Origin: Kiloniella laminariae
Lineage (GTDB): Bacteria > Pseudomonadota > Alphaproteobacteria > Kiloniellales > Kiloniellaceae
DNA: 64,000 bases
Reading direction: 5' to 3'
Assembly (NCBI RefSeq): GCF_027214005.1
Contig: NZ_JAPWGY010000006.1
Coordinates: 1-64,000, forward strand
The notes beneath the pieces were generated by a model that saw only the letters and a list, made by a program, of their open reading frames with translations, was not told where the DNA came from and made no database searches. Position 1 is the first letter of the stretch. Every line of letters begins with the position of its first letter. Of the stretch, positions 1 through 8,939 are shown one piece after another. The position numbers and the translations under genes are program-made.

Positions 1-283
1 GATGTCCCGCCAGAGCAGCGCCCCGTCGGTGAGCGGTGTTATAGGCCCCCCACCCAACACTGTCAAAGACCTTTTTGCATTTTTTTTACTTTTTTCCATC
101 ATCTTGCCATTATTCAGCTTCAGACATGCCGCTGATCCCGCAGAAATGGGGGATTCTTGGGGGATTTCTTCTCGAGAACAATATTGACAGGAATCGATAA
201 ATACAGCACCTTTGCGGGGCAGAGTTATTGAGGTTCCTATAAATACAACAAAAATGGCCCCCTTATATAGTAGGGGGGCTGTA
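1..283. other. Window-edge region upstream of the M23 peptidase
   Basis: I see no supportable gene here. A 61-codon reading frame starting at position 2 has no ribosome-binding site and no recognisable domain. The stretch is rich in T and C runs near 70-100 and has two copies of a GGGGGATT-like word near 147-163. It probably carries the leader and promoter of the peptidase gene, but no clear -35/-10 pair with correct spacing could be chosen. Confidence 0.4.
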
Positions 284-1711
284 ATGGATTCCGGAGCAAG
301 ACGTGTGACGAGCAGATTCCGCACAGCCACATTTGTGGTCAAAGCAGCCGCGAGCTGCAGTGTATCGATTCTTGCCCTGGGGGGGCTTCTTTATTGGTTA
401 TCCGGTAGCGAACCGGTTGCGGAAGATCTCGCGACCGACATGCTGAAGGCCTCACCAGAAGTAATCGCAACACTTAAAACCGATTTAATGACCAGTGAGT
501 ACGAAGCTGTTGGTGCCGTACCCACCGAGATTTTATCAGAAGATCATATCGCGACAGATATCGAGAGACTCGTAACAGTATCTCCCGGGGATACTCTTAT
601 GAGTCTGTTGGTTGCTGCAGGTGCAACAAGGACAGAAGCGCACGGTGCGATCAACGCGCTTTCAAGTGTCTATTCCCCGCGCAAGATTCGCCCGGGCCTT
701 GATATCGCTCTTACCTTTGCCCCGCCGTTGGAAAGTATTGCAGAGGAAGAAGAAAGCCGGGATGTCGGACCGCTGATGGCCATGCAGTTTCAGCCCAGTG
801 TCGAGCGCATCGTCAAGGTCAGCAGTACCGAGGGTGAAAGCAATAACTATATTGCTGAAGAAATCGAACGCCCTTTGACCATGAAGACCGATTATAGCAC
901 AGGCATTATTGACAGCAGTCTTTATCTGGCGGCAACAGAATCGAACGTTCCGAACGACATTCTGATCTCGCTCATCAGAGCCTATAGTTACGATGTCGAC
1001 TTCCAGCGCGAAATTCAGACCGGTGATCGTTTTGAAGTGGTCTATGAAGCCTACTACGATGAAGATGGCAATCTGGCAAAAACCGGAGAGATGATCTATG
1101 GAAGCCTGAACCTTTCCGGGACGGATATGAAGCTTTATCACTTCACCCCCGCAAGCGGCTTCACCGATTATTTCAACAGCAAGGGCCAAACAGCCAAAAA
1201 AGCCCTGATGCGTACACCGATTGATGGCGCCCGTCTGTCATCCGGTTTCGGCAAGCGTAAACACCCTGTACTTGGCTACACCAAGATGCATAAAGGCGTC
1301 GATTTTGCGGCTCCCCGGGGCACACCTATATATGCAGCAGGGGATGGCGTCATTCTCAGAGCCTCGCCCTACAGCAGCTATGGCAACTACGTCAAGATCC
1401 GCCATCACAGCGGATATGAGACAGCCTATGCGCACATGAACGGGTTTGCCAAAGGGATCAGCAAATCCAAACGAGTGCGCCAGGGGCAGGTCATCGGGTA
1501 TGTTGGCACCACAGGTCGTTCAACAGGTCCACACCTGCACTATGAAGTGCTGCTGAACAACAAACAGGTCAACCCTCTGGGCGTAAAGCTGCCCGCAGGT
1601 GAAAAACTGGCCAAAGCGGATCTGAAGAATTTTGAGGCCGCAAAGAAAGACATCGACAAGATGATCAAGAAACTTTCGGAGCCTGCAGCTATTGCCAGTA
1701 TCACCCCCTGA
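284..1711 (+). CDS. Membrane-anchored M23 (LytM-type) peptidoglycan metallopeptidase
   Basis: Predicted cell-wall endopeptidase that cuts peptidoglycan cross-links in the periplasm. I start at the ATG at 284 because a G-rich Shine-Dalgarno (273-278) lies 5 bases upstream; in-frame TTG 212 and ATG 254 are alternatives. The 475-residue product has one N-terminal membrane segment (about residues 17-38), a LysM/OapA-like segment (VSPGDTLMSLL, near residue 95), a central domain, and a C-terminal M23 domain. The zinc ligands are readable as H336 and D340 (HKGVD) and the HLH motif at 417-419, so it should be catalytically active. The layout resembles MepM/YebA. It is convergent with clpB and shares a bidirectional terminator with it. 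Substrate specificity cannot be told from sequence. Confidence 0.9.
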   Translation: MDSGARRVTSRFRTATFVVKAAASCSVSILALGGLLYWLSGSEPVAEDLATDMLKASPEVIATLKTDLMTSEYEAVGAVPTEILSEDHIATDIERLVTVSPGDTLMSLLVAAGATRTEAHGAINALSSVYSPRKIRPGLDIALTFAPPLESIAEEEESRDVGPLMAMQFQPSVERIVKVSSTEGESNNYIAEEIERPLTMKTDYSTGIIDSSLYLAATESNVPNDILISLIRAYSYDVDFQREIQTGDRFEVVYEAYYDEDGNLAKTGEMIYGSLNLSGTDMKLYHFTPASGFTDYFNSKGQTAKKALMRTPIDGARLSSGFGKRKHPVLGYTKMHKGVDFAAPRGTPIYAAGDGVILRASPYSSYGNYVKIRHHSGYETAYAHMNGFAKGISKSKRVRQGQVIGYVGTTGRSTGPHLHYEVLLNNKQVNPLGVKLPAGEKLAKADLKNFEAAKKDIDKMIKKLSEPAAIASITP

Positions 1712-1756
1712 TACGGCACACCTTGCTCGGGAAACCATGCCTCATAACGGAAAATG

Positions 1757-1791
1757 AAAAAAGGACCGCCTAAACCAGCGGTCCTTTTTTA
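1757..1791. terminator. Bidirectional intrinsic terminator between M23 peptidase and clpB
   Basis: The inverted repeat AAAGGACCGC / GCGGTCCTTT has an eight-base loop. It is followed by T6 on the plus strand and preceded by an A-rich run that becomes a T-tract on the minus strand, so it can end transcripts from both convergent genes. Confidence 0.85.
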
Positions 1792-1823
1792 TTAGTATCC
1801 GGAACTTTTCAACAGGTCTCCGC

Positions 1824-4424
1824 TCAGAAACTTGCTGTTGATACCAGACTCTTCCCATCGAGTGTCAGTCCGGCATCGTCTGTGGAGACTTTCAGCAGGT
1901 CCCCGTCGACAACCTCCCCCTCAAGAATGAGAGATGCCAGCGGATTCTGCAGTTCTTTCTGTATCACCCGTTTCAGCGGGCGCGCACCGTAAACCGGATC
2001 ATATCCCTTGTCGGCAAACCAGGCGATCGCTCCCTCGTCCAGCTCGATCCGGATATCCCGCTGGTCGAGAAGCTTGCGCAAACGATCCAGCTGGATCTCG
2101 ACAATCCCGCTCATATGACGGCGTTCCAAACGGTGGAACAGCAACACCTCATCCAGACGGTTAAGGAATTCCGGACGGAAGGCAGACCGCACCACTGTCA
2201 TCACCTGATCGCGCACAGCGACACTATCTTCCCCTTCAGGCTGATTCGCCAGGATTTCCGAGCCCAGATTCGATGTCATGATGATCAGGGTATTGCTGAA
2301 ATCTACAGTGCGCCCCTGGCCATCCGTGAGCCGGCCATCATCAAGAACCTGAAGCAACACATTAAACACGTCAGGATGTGCTTTTTCGACTTCATCGAAC
2401 AGGACAACCTGGTAGGGACGCCGCCGGACTGCTTCGGTTAAAGCCCCACCCTCTTCATACCCGACATATCCCGGAGGGGCCCCGATCATACGAGAGACAG
2501 CGTGCTTTTCCATATATTCAGACATATCAAGCCGGACCATGGCCGTATCATCATCAAAGAGGAATGATGCCAGAGCCTTGGTCAACTCCGTTTTCCCAAC
2601 TCCGGTTGGTCCGAGGAAAAGGAAAGACCCAATCGGGCGATTCGGATCCTGTAACCCTGCGCGTGAACGGCGCACAGCATTGGAAATTGCCACAATGGCA
2701 TCTTTTTGCCCGACAACCCGCTGATTGAGCAAAGTTTCCATCTGCAACAGTTTCTCGCGTTCACCTTCCAGCATTTTGTCTACGGGGATTCCCGTCCAGC
2801 GCGAAACAACCGCAGCAATCATCTCATCGCGCACTTCTTCGTTCAGCATATGGCTTTCGCCAGCCTCTTCTGCTTCAGCCAGAGCCCGCTCCAGGGTTGG
2901 CAAACGCCCGTATTTAAGCTCACCAGCCTTTTCCAGGTGCCCATCACGTTCCGCCCTTTCCAGCTGGATTCGGGCCTGTTCAAGCTCTTCCTTGATTTTC
3001 TGCGCCCCCGCCAGCTTGTCTTTCTCAGCCCGCCAACGGCTGGTCAGACTATTACTTTTCTCCTGCAGATCTCCAATCTCTGTTTGCAGTTTTTCAAGGC
3101 GATCCCGGGCACCCTTGTCATTTTCTTTCTGCAAGGCCGATTGCTCGATTTTCAGCTGTATAAGCTTGCGGTCCATTTCATCGAGTTCTTCAGGCTTTGA
3201 ATCCACCTCCATCCGCAGGCGGCTTGCCGCCTCATCTACCAGATCAATCGCCTTGTCCGGTAGGAAGCGGTCCGTGATGTAGCGATTGGAAAGCGATGCT
3301 GCCGCCACAAGGGCAGAATCCGTAATCCTGACACCGTGATGCAGTTCGTATTTTTCTTTCAAGCCACGAAGAATCGAAACGGTATCTTCCACATTTGGTT
3401 CCGCGATAACCACGGACTGGAAACGACGGGCCAAAGCCGCATCCTTCTCAATGTATTTGCGATACTCATCAAGAGTGGTCGCTCCCACACAATGCAGATC
3501 GCCACGGGCCAGAGCAGGTTTGAGCATGTTGGAAGCATCCATTGCCCCATCGGTCTTCCCCGCCCCGACAAGGGTGTGCAATTCATCAATAAAGACAATG
3601 ATCTCGCCGCTTGCTTCCGTGACTTCCTGCAAAACAGCTTTCAGGCGCTCCTCAAACTCGCCCCGGTATTTTGCACCGGCGACCATTGCCCCCAGATCGA
3701 GGGACATCAGCTTCTTGTTCCGCAGGCTCTCGGGCACATCCCCATTGATGATTCGCAGCGCGAGTCCTTCAACGATGGCGGTTTTTCCCACCCCCGGTTC
3801 TCCGATCAGCACCGGATTGTTTTTGGTACGTCGCGAGAGAACCTGAATCGTCCTTCTGATTTCCTCATCCCGCCCGATAACCGGGTCGAGCTTTCCGCTA
3901 CTGGCCAAGGCTGTCAGGTCCGTAGCGTATTTTTTCAAGGCATCATAGTTATTTTCAGCTGTCGCTGTCTGTGCCGTTCTTCCTTTACGCAAATCATTAA
4001 TTGCCGTGTTAAGCCCCTGGGCGGTAACACCTGCATCTTTCAAGATTTTGCTGGAAGCTGTCTCACTGGACAGAGCAAGCGCCATCAATAACCGCTCAAC
4101 CGTCACAAAGCTGTCCCCAGCTTTCTTGGCGATGGTTTCTGCCTGTTCAAAAACCCGGGCTGTCTCTGGGGCCAGATAAATCTGTCCAACATCAGCCCCG
4201 CTAACCTTCGGGAGTTTGCCGAGTTCAAGCTCGACCCCGTCAAGCGCACGCCCGGCCTGCCCGCCGGAGGCTGCAATCAGATTTGCGGCCAGCCCTTCAT
4301 TATCATCAAGCAAGACCTTGAGCAGGTGTTCTGGCGTCAGGCGCTGATGGTTTTGACGTTGCGCCAATCCCTGAGCAGCCTGAATAAAACCCTGGGTACG
4401 TTCGGTATAGTTATTCAAATTCAT
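1824..4424 (-). CDS. clpB: ATP-dependent disaggregase ClpB
   Basis: Hsp100 AAA+ chaperone that extracts polypeptides from cytosolic aggregates together with DnaK/DnaJ. The ATG at 4424 ([10 protein letters not shown]) is the family start and has an AGAG purine stretch upstream; a 24-residue longer frame to 4496 is unlikely. The 866 residues show the paired N-terminal Clp repeats, a first AAA+ module (Walker A GEPGVGKT near residue 203, Walker B VFIDELH), the long coiled-coil middle domain, and a second module ([21 protein letters not shown] pore loop, LFDEVEKAH). The usual length for the family is 855-880. The upstream region holds a sigma-32-like promoter. Identification is secure. Confidence 0.98.
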   Translation of the reverse strand: MNLNNYTERTQGFIQAAQGLAQRQNHQRLTPEHLLKVLLDDNEGLAANLIAASGGQAGRALDGVELELGKLPKVSGADVGQIYLAPETARVFEQAETIAKKAGDSFVTVERLLMALALSSETASSKILKDAGVTAQGLNTAINDLRKGRTAQTATAENNYDALKKYATDLTALASSGKLDPVIGRDEEIRRTIQVLSRRTKNNPVLIGEPGVGKTAIVEGLALRIINGDVPESLRNKKLMSLDLGAMVAGAKYRGEFEERLKAVLQEVTEASGEIIVFIDELHTLVGAGKTDGAMDASNMLKPALARGDLHCVGATTLDEYRKYIEKDAALARRFQSVVIAEPNVEDTVSILRGLKEKYELHHGVRITDSALVAAASLSNRYITDRFLPDKAIDLVDEAASRLRMEVDSKPEELDEMDRKLIQLKIEQSALQKENDKGARDRLEKLQTEIGDLQEKSNSLTSRWRAEKDKLAGAQKIKEELEQARIQLERAERDGHLEKAGELKYGRLPTLERALAEAEEAGESHMLNEEVRDEMIAAVVSRWTGIPVDKMLEGEREKLLQMETLLNQRVVGQKDAIVAISNAVRRSRAGLQDPNRPIGSFLFLGPTGVGKTELTKALASFLFDDDTAMVRLDMSEYMEKHAVSRMIGAPPGYVGYEEGGALTEAVRRRPYQVVLFDEVEKAHPDVFNVLLQVLDDGRLTDGQGRTVDFSNTLIIMTSNLGSEILANQPEGEDSVAVRDQVMTVVRSAFRPEFLNRLDEVLLFHRLERRHMSGIVEIQLDRLRKLLDQRDIRIELDEGAIAWFADKGYDPVYGARPLKRVIQKELQNPLASLILEGEVVDGDLLKVSTDDAGLTLDGKSLVSTASF

Positions 4425-4547
4425 TTCTCTAAGCCCTCTCCGCCATACCTGTAAAACAGCGCACGGTCGTTGATGCCAAACCAATCCATCACCCACAATA
4501 GCAGCCTGATGGAACCCTGACGTTGATATTCATCACCCGTCAAAATT

Positions 4548-4577
4548 TATATGGGAAAACAATCCGCTGCTTACAAG
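4548..4577 (-). promoter_or_regulatory. Sigma-32 (heat-shock) type promoter of clpB
   Basis: On the minus strand CTTG (4577-4574) is followed after 18 bases by CCCATAT (4555-4549). This agrees with the alphaproteobacterial RpoH pattern CTTG-N17/18-CYTAT-T. It predicts a leader of about 115-120 bases before the clpB ATG, a normal arrangement for a heat-shock gene. The motif match is seen; heat regulation is inferred. Confidence 0.6.
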
Positions 4578-4610
4578 ATTTCCAACAAGAATTTCCGGGG
4601 TATTTTCGAG

Positions 4611-4634
4611 GATGTTTCCGGGGATGTTTCCGGG
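4611..4634. repeat. Two perfect tandem copies of a 12-bp unit
   Basis: GATGTTTCCGGG occurs twice head to tail (4611-4622 and 4623-4634), just upstream of the clpB promoter. A related TTTCCGGGG lies at about 4592-4600. No function is suggested by position. Confidence 0.7.
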
Positions 4635-4690
4635 AGGAGTCTTGACCACAAACATCTCTTTTCATCAGACAGCGACGGTTCAGGCTGCTG

Positions 4691-4721
4691 AAAAAAGAAA
4701 ACCCTGCCCGAAGGCAGGGTT
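4691..4721 (-). terminator. Strong intrinsic terminator with UUCG loop, not assigned to a known gene
   Basis: On the minus strand AACCCTGCC-TTCG-GGCAGGGTT forms a 9-bp stem closed by the very stable UUCG tetraloop and runs straight into TTTTCTTTTTT. No annotated minus-strand gene lies between this element and the plus-strand MOSC gene. It therefore marks the end of an unannotated transcript. Confidence 0.8.
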
Positions 4722-4740
4722 GGGAAATCCCAAAGTTACG

Positions 4741-4812
4741 TCAGGAGAGATGAGTACATACCCAGAAGGAACAGAGATCATCAAAAGCCGTATTGGCCTG
4801 ATGCATCTTCAT
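4741..4812 (-). CDS. Candidate 23-residue peptide in a Fur-box transcript
   Basis: A minus-strand ATG at 4812 with GGGGA five bases upstream opens a 23-codon frame ending in TGA at 4741. The product starts MKMHQANTAF and ends CSFWVCTHLS, with two cysteines four residues apart flanking SFWV. I recognise no family. The frame ends about 20 bases before the terminator hairpin, as expected for a tiny mRNA, but an ORF this short can arise by chance. Its support comes from the promoter, box and terminator around it rather than from the peptide. It may be a leader or small peptide, or merely part of a non-coding RNA. Confidence 0.35.
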   Translation of the reverse strand: MKMHQANTAFDDLCSFWVCTHLS

Positions 4813-4840
4813 GTCTTCCCCGGTAGGAACTACAAGAAGG

Positions 4841-4869
4841 ACCTTAGTCGATGCAGAAAATTGATGCAA
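4841..4869 (-). promoter_or_regulatory. Candidate minus-strand promoter
   Basis: On the minus strand TTGCAT (4869-4864) and TAAGGT (4846-4841) are separated by 17 bases. The -35 is good and the -10 is weak. It lies directly beside the Fur-type box and is correctly placed to start the transcript ending at 4691. Confidence 0.4.
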
Positions 4870-4870
4870 C

Positions 4871-4885
4871 TGAAAATCATTCTCA
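4871..4885. promoter_or_regulatory. Fur-type operator (7-1-7 palindrome)
   Basis: TGAAAATCATTCTCA matches the classic ferric uptake regulator pattern TGAnAATnATTnTCA at every fixed position. It abuts the -35 element of the minus-strand promoter, a repressor position. It lies 160 bases upstream of the plus-strand MOSC gene, so a role there is possible but less direct. Which Fur-family protein (Fur, Irr, Mur) binds cannot be told. Confidence 0.65.
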
Positions 4886-5044
4886 TTTTAGATTTTTTTT
4901 ATTTCTCACTGTAATTTCTCAATGCAAACCATGACCTCCCCCTTTTCAACCCCGTCTGGGACAGGGGTTTTGCCAAGGCTCAACTTAAATCCTTGTTAAA
5001 ACACTCTAACTACGCAGAATGGAAGAAAACATCCGGGGATTACC

Positions 5045-5800
5045 ATGACCAGAGAACTACATTCCATCTATCGCTATCCTGTAAAGGGACTCAGTCCGGA
5101 TTCTCTGGAAAAGGTCGCGGTCAAGGAAGGTCAGCTATTCCCGAATGATCGCCGTTTTGCCATTGCCCATGGCACAACGGATTTTCCCGAAGGTCCGAAC
5201 TGGATGCGAAAAAGCCACTTCCTGATGCTGGCCCAAAACCCCAAGTTGGCACAATTGCTCTCCAGTTATGATGAAGAGACTGACATGCTCATTCTCCAGC
5301 GGGCAGGTAAAAAAATATCCCAGGGCAAGCTTACCGATATGACAGGCCGGATGTTGTTGGAGCAATTTTTGGCCAGCTTTCTGGGATCTGATTCCAGAGG
5401 AACGCCAAAAATTGTTGAAACACAGGGCGCTGCTTTTACCGATATTCCTGACCCGCATATCTCTTTGATCAATCTTGCCAGTGTCAAAGACCTTGAACGG
5501 GTTGTCCGCTCCCCGATTGACCCCATGCGCTTTAGAGGGAACCTCTATCTCGAAGGGATAAATGCCTGGGAAGAAAACAACTGGATAGGGAAAAGAATTG
5601 CGATTGGAAAGGTAGAGCTGGAAATACACTCCGCAATCGGGCGCTGCTCGGCAACCAATGTGAATCTGGAAACGGCAGAGACAGACCTGAATATTCCCAA
5701 AAGCCTTCAGTCCGGTTTCGGGCACAGAAATATGGGAGTGTATGCCAGAGTTATCAAAGCAGGTACTCTGGAAAGAAAAATGCCAGTAACCCTTTTATAG
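5045..5800 (+). CDS. MOSC domain-containing protein
   Basis: A 251-residue protein with an N-terminal MOSC beta-barrel domain (IYRYPVKGLSPD, residues 7-18) followed by the MOSC sulfur-carrier domain. The conserved cysteine is in IGRCSATNV near residue 202. Related proteins (YcbX/YiiM, mARC) handle molybdenum-cofactor-linked sulfur chemistry or reduce N-hydroxylated compounds; the exact substrate is unknown here. The ATG at 5045 follows a GGGG-rich site. It stands alone on the plus strand, and its stop codon lies inside a terminator hairpin shared with the convergent DUF4167 gene. Confidence 0.88.
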   Translation: MTRELHSIYRYPVKGLSPDSLEKVAVKEGQLFPNDRRFAIAHGTTDFPEGPNWMRKSHFLMLAQNPKLAQLLSSYDEETDMLILQRAGKKISQGKLTDMTGRMLLEQFLASFLGSDSRGTPKIVETQGAAFTDIPDPHISLINLASVKDLERVVRSPIDPMRFRGNLYLEGINAWEENNWIGKRIAIGKVELEIHSAIGRCSATNVNLETAETDLNIPKSLQSGFGHRNMGVYARVIKAGTLERKMPVTLL

Positions 5801-5812
5801 TTACTGGCATCC
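5772..5812. terminator. Terminator hairpin overlapping the MOSC stop codon
   Basis: ATGCCAGTAAC (5780-5790) pairs with GTTACTGGCAT (5800-5810). On the minus strand the stem is followed by TTTTTCTTTCC, a good T-tract, so the main user is the minus-strand DUF4167 transcript. On the plus strand the T-tract is poor. The minus-strand terminator is thus encoded within the last codons of the convergent gene. Confidence 0.75.
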
Positions 5813-5870
5813 GTTTCTCTAGCGATTCCGGGTGAGACGTTTTATCTCACTATCCGTCCAAGCTTAGCGC

Positions 5871-6761
5871 CTAGGCATCTTCCTTCACATTATCTTTCCC
5901 TGCGTCTTTAGCTTCGACAGCAGTCTTTCGGGGGCGGCCGCGCCCACGCGGCTTAGGAGCCTCTTCCTCACCGACAACGGCAACCTTACTTGCCGGTGTT
6001 GCGCGGGGACGACGTTGTTTTGGCTTTGCAGCAGGAGCTTCTTCTCCACCTGATGCCAGCGGCAATTCCACAGCAACTGCCGGCTGTTTGTCCTGAACAG
6101 GAACTGTAGGGGCAACTGGCTCTGGTTTTACAGCCTCAGCAGCAGGCCGGGCGTCCACCTGGCGATTCTCTGGCTGACGATTATCAGACTGACGACTTTC
6201 TGGCTGACGATTATCAGGCTGGCGGTTACGCTCGTTATTATCGGAGCGTTCATATCCCGAAGATCCATCTTGTTCATTATAACGCTGACGACGTGAGCGA
6301 ACACGGTTGTGTTGCTGCGGCCTTCTGTTGTTATCTGATCCCGAAACAGAGTCAGCCTCAGATCCAGTAGAAGCTTTAACTTCTTGTCCGGTCTCGGTGC
6401 TGTCACTGTTCTCAAAATCGCCGTCATCCCGCGCACGATTGTTGCGGTTTTGCTCTGCCTGCGGATTCCGCTGTCCCGTATTCGGATCTGTGGAATCATT
6501 CATGATGCGATGATAATGCTCGGCATACTGAAAATATGATTCAGCCGCAACCCGATCGCCACCAACCGTCGCATCCCGCGCCAACTGAAGATACTTTTCT
6601 TCAATCTGCGTGGCGTTTCCACGAATGCGTCCGCCGGGGCCGTTGCTGTCAAACACGCCATTGCGCGACTGCTGCGGCTTACGGCCATTGTTATTGTTAG
6701 ACCGACCACGAGGGCGGCGATTCGAATTATTAGAATTGTTGGAGTTCTGCTGTCTCATCAT
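5871..6761 (-). CDS. DUF4167 domain-containing protein, low-complexity RNA-binding-like
   Basis: A 296-residue protein. The conserved DUF4167 block is N-terminal: an Asn/Arg-rich start (RRPRGRSNNNNGRKPQQ) followed by QIEEKYLQLARDA and SYFQYAEHYHRIMN. The rest is disordered, with four or five RQPDN/RQPEN-type repeats near residues 180-205 and a basic C-terminus with an AT-hook-like GRGRPRKT. Alphaproteobacteria commonly carry this gene directly after prmC, as here. Function is not established; the composition suggests nucleic-acid binding. ATG codons at 6761 and 6758 are equally possible starts. Confidence 0.88.
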   Translation of the reverse strand: MMRQQNSNNSNNSNRRPRGRSNNNNGRKPQQSRNGVFDSNGPGGRIRGNATQIEEKYLQLARDATVGGDRVAAESYFQYAEHYHRIMNDSTDPNTGQRNPQAEQNRNNRARDDGDFENSDSTETGQEVKASTGSEADSVSGSDNNRRPQQHNRVRSRRQRYNEQDGSSGYERSDNNERNRQPDNRQPESRQSDNRQPENRQVDARPAAEAVKPEPVAPTVPVQDKQPAVAVELPLASGGEEAPAAKPKQRRPRATPASKVAVVGEEEAPKPRGRGRPRKTAVEAKDAGKDNVKEDA

Positions 6762-6979
6762 TCGCTAGCTAAATGTAAATGCTAAATCACGGGTAGCCGA
6801 AAACGTCACGGTTTAAACAAGCCCTGACGACGTTTAAGTCAAATTGTCGGCGATTACCCCCGGGGCTCCCCGCGCCCCTTCCATAAAAAACACCGTAAAG
6901 CTATATTCCCGGCTTTCCAACCCCTAAAAATCTTTTTTGTGCTTTTCTTTTCAAGTCAGGCTATCCAGTGCCCCAAAGA

Positions 6980-7840
6980 TCAGGCTGTAGCTTTTCGCGC
7001 GATACAGGCCCGTGCGATACCACCAAGATCTCTTCCCGCTGCTTCACAGATCAATCCGTAATCAGACATGATCTGGTTGATCTGATCGGCTTGCCCGATT
7101 CCGGCCTCGATCACCAGAAAGCCCCCAGGAGACAAACGCTCGACAGCCTGGGGAATAAGCGCCCGGTAATCCAGCATTCCATCCTCACCAGCGAACAGGG
7201 CCATAGGGGGATCATAATTCAAGACCTCAGGTTCCAAATCAGCCTTTTCCCCTTCGCCGATATAGGGAGGATTCGAGATGATCACATCCCAATCCCCGCC
7301 GAGCCCATTACACCAGTCCCCGACACGGAAGCTGGCTCGATCAGACAAGCCTAGATCCGTCGCATTCAAAGATGCAATTTCAACCGCCCCAGGTGAAAGA
7401 TCCACACCAACTCCGATAGCTTCAGGTAATTCATGTAACAGGGTCAGAAGCAAACAGCCCGTTCCGGTTCCCAGATCAAGTATTCTCACAGGTTTTCCTG
7501 CCTGGGACACCCGCTCCAGTACAGTAGAGATCAGAGTTTCACTATCCGGGCGCGGATCCAGTGTATCAGCGGAGATGCGAAAAGAGAGGCTCCAGAATTC
7601 TCGTCGCCCGAGAATCCGGGAGACCGGTTCCCGAGAGACCCGCCGAGAAATCATGGCATCAAAGCGGGCACAATCAGCCTCGTTCACGGGATGTTCAGGA
7701 TACCCCAATATAAACGAAGGCTCTTTTCCAAGGGCCGTGGCCAACAGTATTCTGACATCCAGCCGTGCGCCCTCGATCCCGGCAGCCTGCAAGCGGGTCA
7801 AGGCATTCTGTAAACATGAAGCGACTGTCATTGTTGCCAT
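6980..7840 (-). CDS. prmC: Peptide chain release factor N5-glutamine methyltransferase PrmC
   Basis: Methylates the glutamine of the GGQ loop of release factors with S-adenosylmethionine. The 286-residue protein has the PrmC N-terminal helical domain, a SAM motif DLGTGTG (122-128), and the substrate-glutamine motif NPPY (190-193). It follows prfA by 20 bases on the same strand, so the enzyme is co-transcribed with its substrate. ATG 7840 is taken as start; ATG 7831 is a possible alternative. Confidence 0.97.
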   Translation of the reverse strand: MATMTVASCLQNALTRLQAAGIEGARLDVRILLATALGKEPSFILGYPEHPVNEADCARFDAMISRRVSREPVSRILGRREFWSLSFRISADTLDPRPDSETLISTVLERVSQAGKPVRILDLGTGTGCLLLTLLHELPEAIGVGVDLSPGAVEIASLNATDLGLSDRASFRVGDWCNGLGGDWDVIISNPPYIGEGEKADLEPEVLNYDPPMALFAGEDGMLDYRALIPQAVERLSPGGFLVIEAGIGQADQINQIMSDYGLICEAAGRDLGGIARACIARKATA

Positions 7841-7860
7841 GAGCTTGATAACTTTTGCAG

Positions 7861-8937
7861 CTATGCGATTTCGGCCAACCTTGCCGCCTGATCTTCAGAA
7901 ATCAGGGCAGAAAGAACCTCGCCCAATGCCTCGCCAGCAATAATCCGGTCCAGCTTATAAAGCGTCAGATTGATCCTGTGATCAGTCACCCGCCCCTGTG
8001 GGAAGTTGTAAGTTCTGATCCGCTCAGAGCGGTCTCCGCTTCCAACCTGCGATTTCCTGTTAGCAGCATGTTCGGCTTCCTGGGTACGACGTTGGTGGTC
8101 ATAGAGCTGGGTCAGCAACATCTTCATCGCCTGCTCCTTGTTCTTGTGCTGGGAACGACCGTCCTGGCACTGGACAACAACGCCACTGGGAATGTGCGTG
8201 ATCCGAACAGCAGAATCTGTCGTGTTCACGTGCTGTCCACCCGCACCCTGTGACCGGTAGGTATCGATCCGCAGATCAGCCGGATTGATATGTACGTCAA
8301 CCTCCTGGGCTTCCGGCATCACCGCAACGGTAGCAGCAGAGGTATGAATACGTCCTCCGGATTCTGTTACGGGAACACGCTGCACCCGATGGACACCGGA
8401 TTCAAACTTGAGATTGGAAAACACTCCCGCGCCGGAAATAAGGGCCGTGGCTTCCTTGACACCGCCAATCCCGTTCTCTGAATAATCCAAGGCCTCGAAG
8501 CGCCAGCCAACAGCTTCTGCATAGCGCTGATACATACGAAAAAGCTCGGCGGCAAAAAGACCGGCTTCATCGCCACCGGTTCCCGCCCGGACTTCAAGAA
8601 TCGCGTTACGCTCATCGTCCATATCTTTGGGCAAGAGCATTATCTGGACTTTCTTTTCCAGCTCGGGAAGCTGCTCCTTCAGATCATGGTATTCCTCCTG
8701 AGCCATCGCCTTCATTTCCGCATCGGCATCAGGTTCGTTCAACATTTCCTTGAGATCTAGCATATCAGCCTGAAGACGCCGTAATTCCTGAACCGCCTCG
8801 ACCACATCCCCAAGATCAGAAAGCTCGCGCAGCATCTTGGTATAATTGCTTGAACCCGGATCAGAATGCGTCGATACGACAGCATTCAATTCATCATACC
8901 GCGCAACTACTGCGTCTAGTTTGTCATCGAACTTCAC
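7861..8937 (-). CDS. prfA: Peptide chain release factor 1
   Basis: Class I release factor that reads UAA and UAG and triggers peptidyl-tRNA hydrolysis on the ribosome. The 358 residues are the full family length, with the codon-reading tripeptide PVT (189-191) and the catalytic GGQ (233-235, [10 protein letters not shown]). The start lies 2 bases after the hemA stop, giving a hemA-prfA-prmC operon, an arrangement also seen in Gammaproteobacteria. Confidence 0.98.
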   Translation of the reverse strand: MKFDDKLDAVVARYDELNAVVSTHSDPGSSNYTKMLRELSDLGDVVEAVQELRRLQADMLDLKEMLNEPDADAEMKAMAQEEYHDLKEQLPELEKKVQIMLLPKDMDDERNAILEVRAGTGGDEAGLFAAELFRMYQRYAEAVGWRFEALDYSENGIGGVKEATALISGAGVFSNLKFESGVHRVQRVPVTESGGRIHTSAATVAVMPEAQEVDVHINPADLRIDTYRSQGAGGQHVNTTDSAVRITHIPSGVVVQCQDGRSQHKNKEQAMKMLLTQLYDHQRRTQEAEHAANRKSQVGSGDRSERIRTYNFPQGRVTDHRINLTLYKLDRIIAGEALGEVLSALISEDQAARLAEIA

Positions 8938-8939
8938 GT

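Larger units (their letters stand above)
4691..4834 (-). ncRNA. Candidate iron-responsive short transcript (about 140 nt)
   Basis: Inferred RNA between the predicted minus-strand promoter (4841-4869, Fur-type box at 4871-4885) and the UUCG-loop terminator at 4691-4721. It could be a regulatory RNA in the style of RyhB/PrrF, an mRNA for the 23-residue ORF at 4741-4812, or both. The box and terminator are clear in the sequence; the transcription start is estimated from the promoter position. No Rfam family is recognised. Confidence 0.45.

Noticed and set aside
2-187. 61-codon frame at the window edge
   Set aside because: Starts at the border with no visible ribosome-binding site and encodes no recognisable protein.
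4612-4914. 100-codon plus-strand reading frame between clpB and the MOSC gene
   Set aside because: No Shine-Dalgarno, no domain, and it runs through tandem repeats, the terminator hairpin and the Fur-type box; the minus-strand signals explain the region better.
4948-4969. Hairpin AACCCC/GGGGTT upstream of the MOSC gene
   Set aside because: Short stem and only four T bases follow; there is no plus-strand transcript upstream that it could end.
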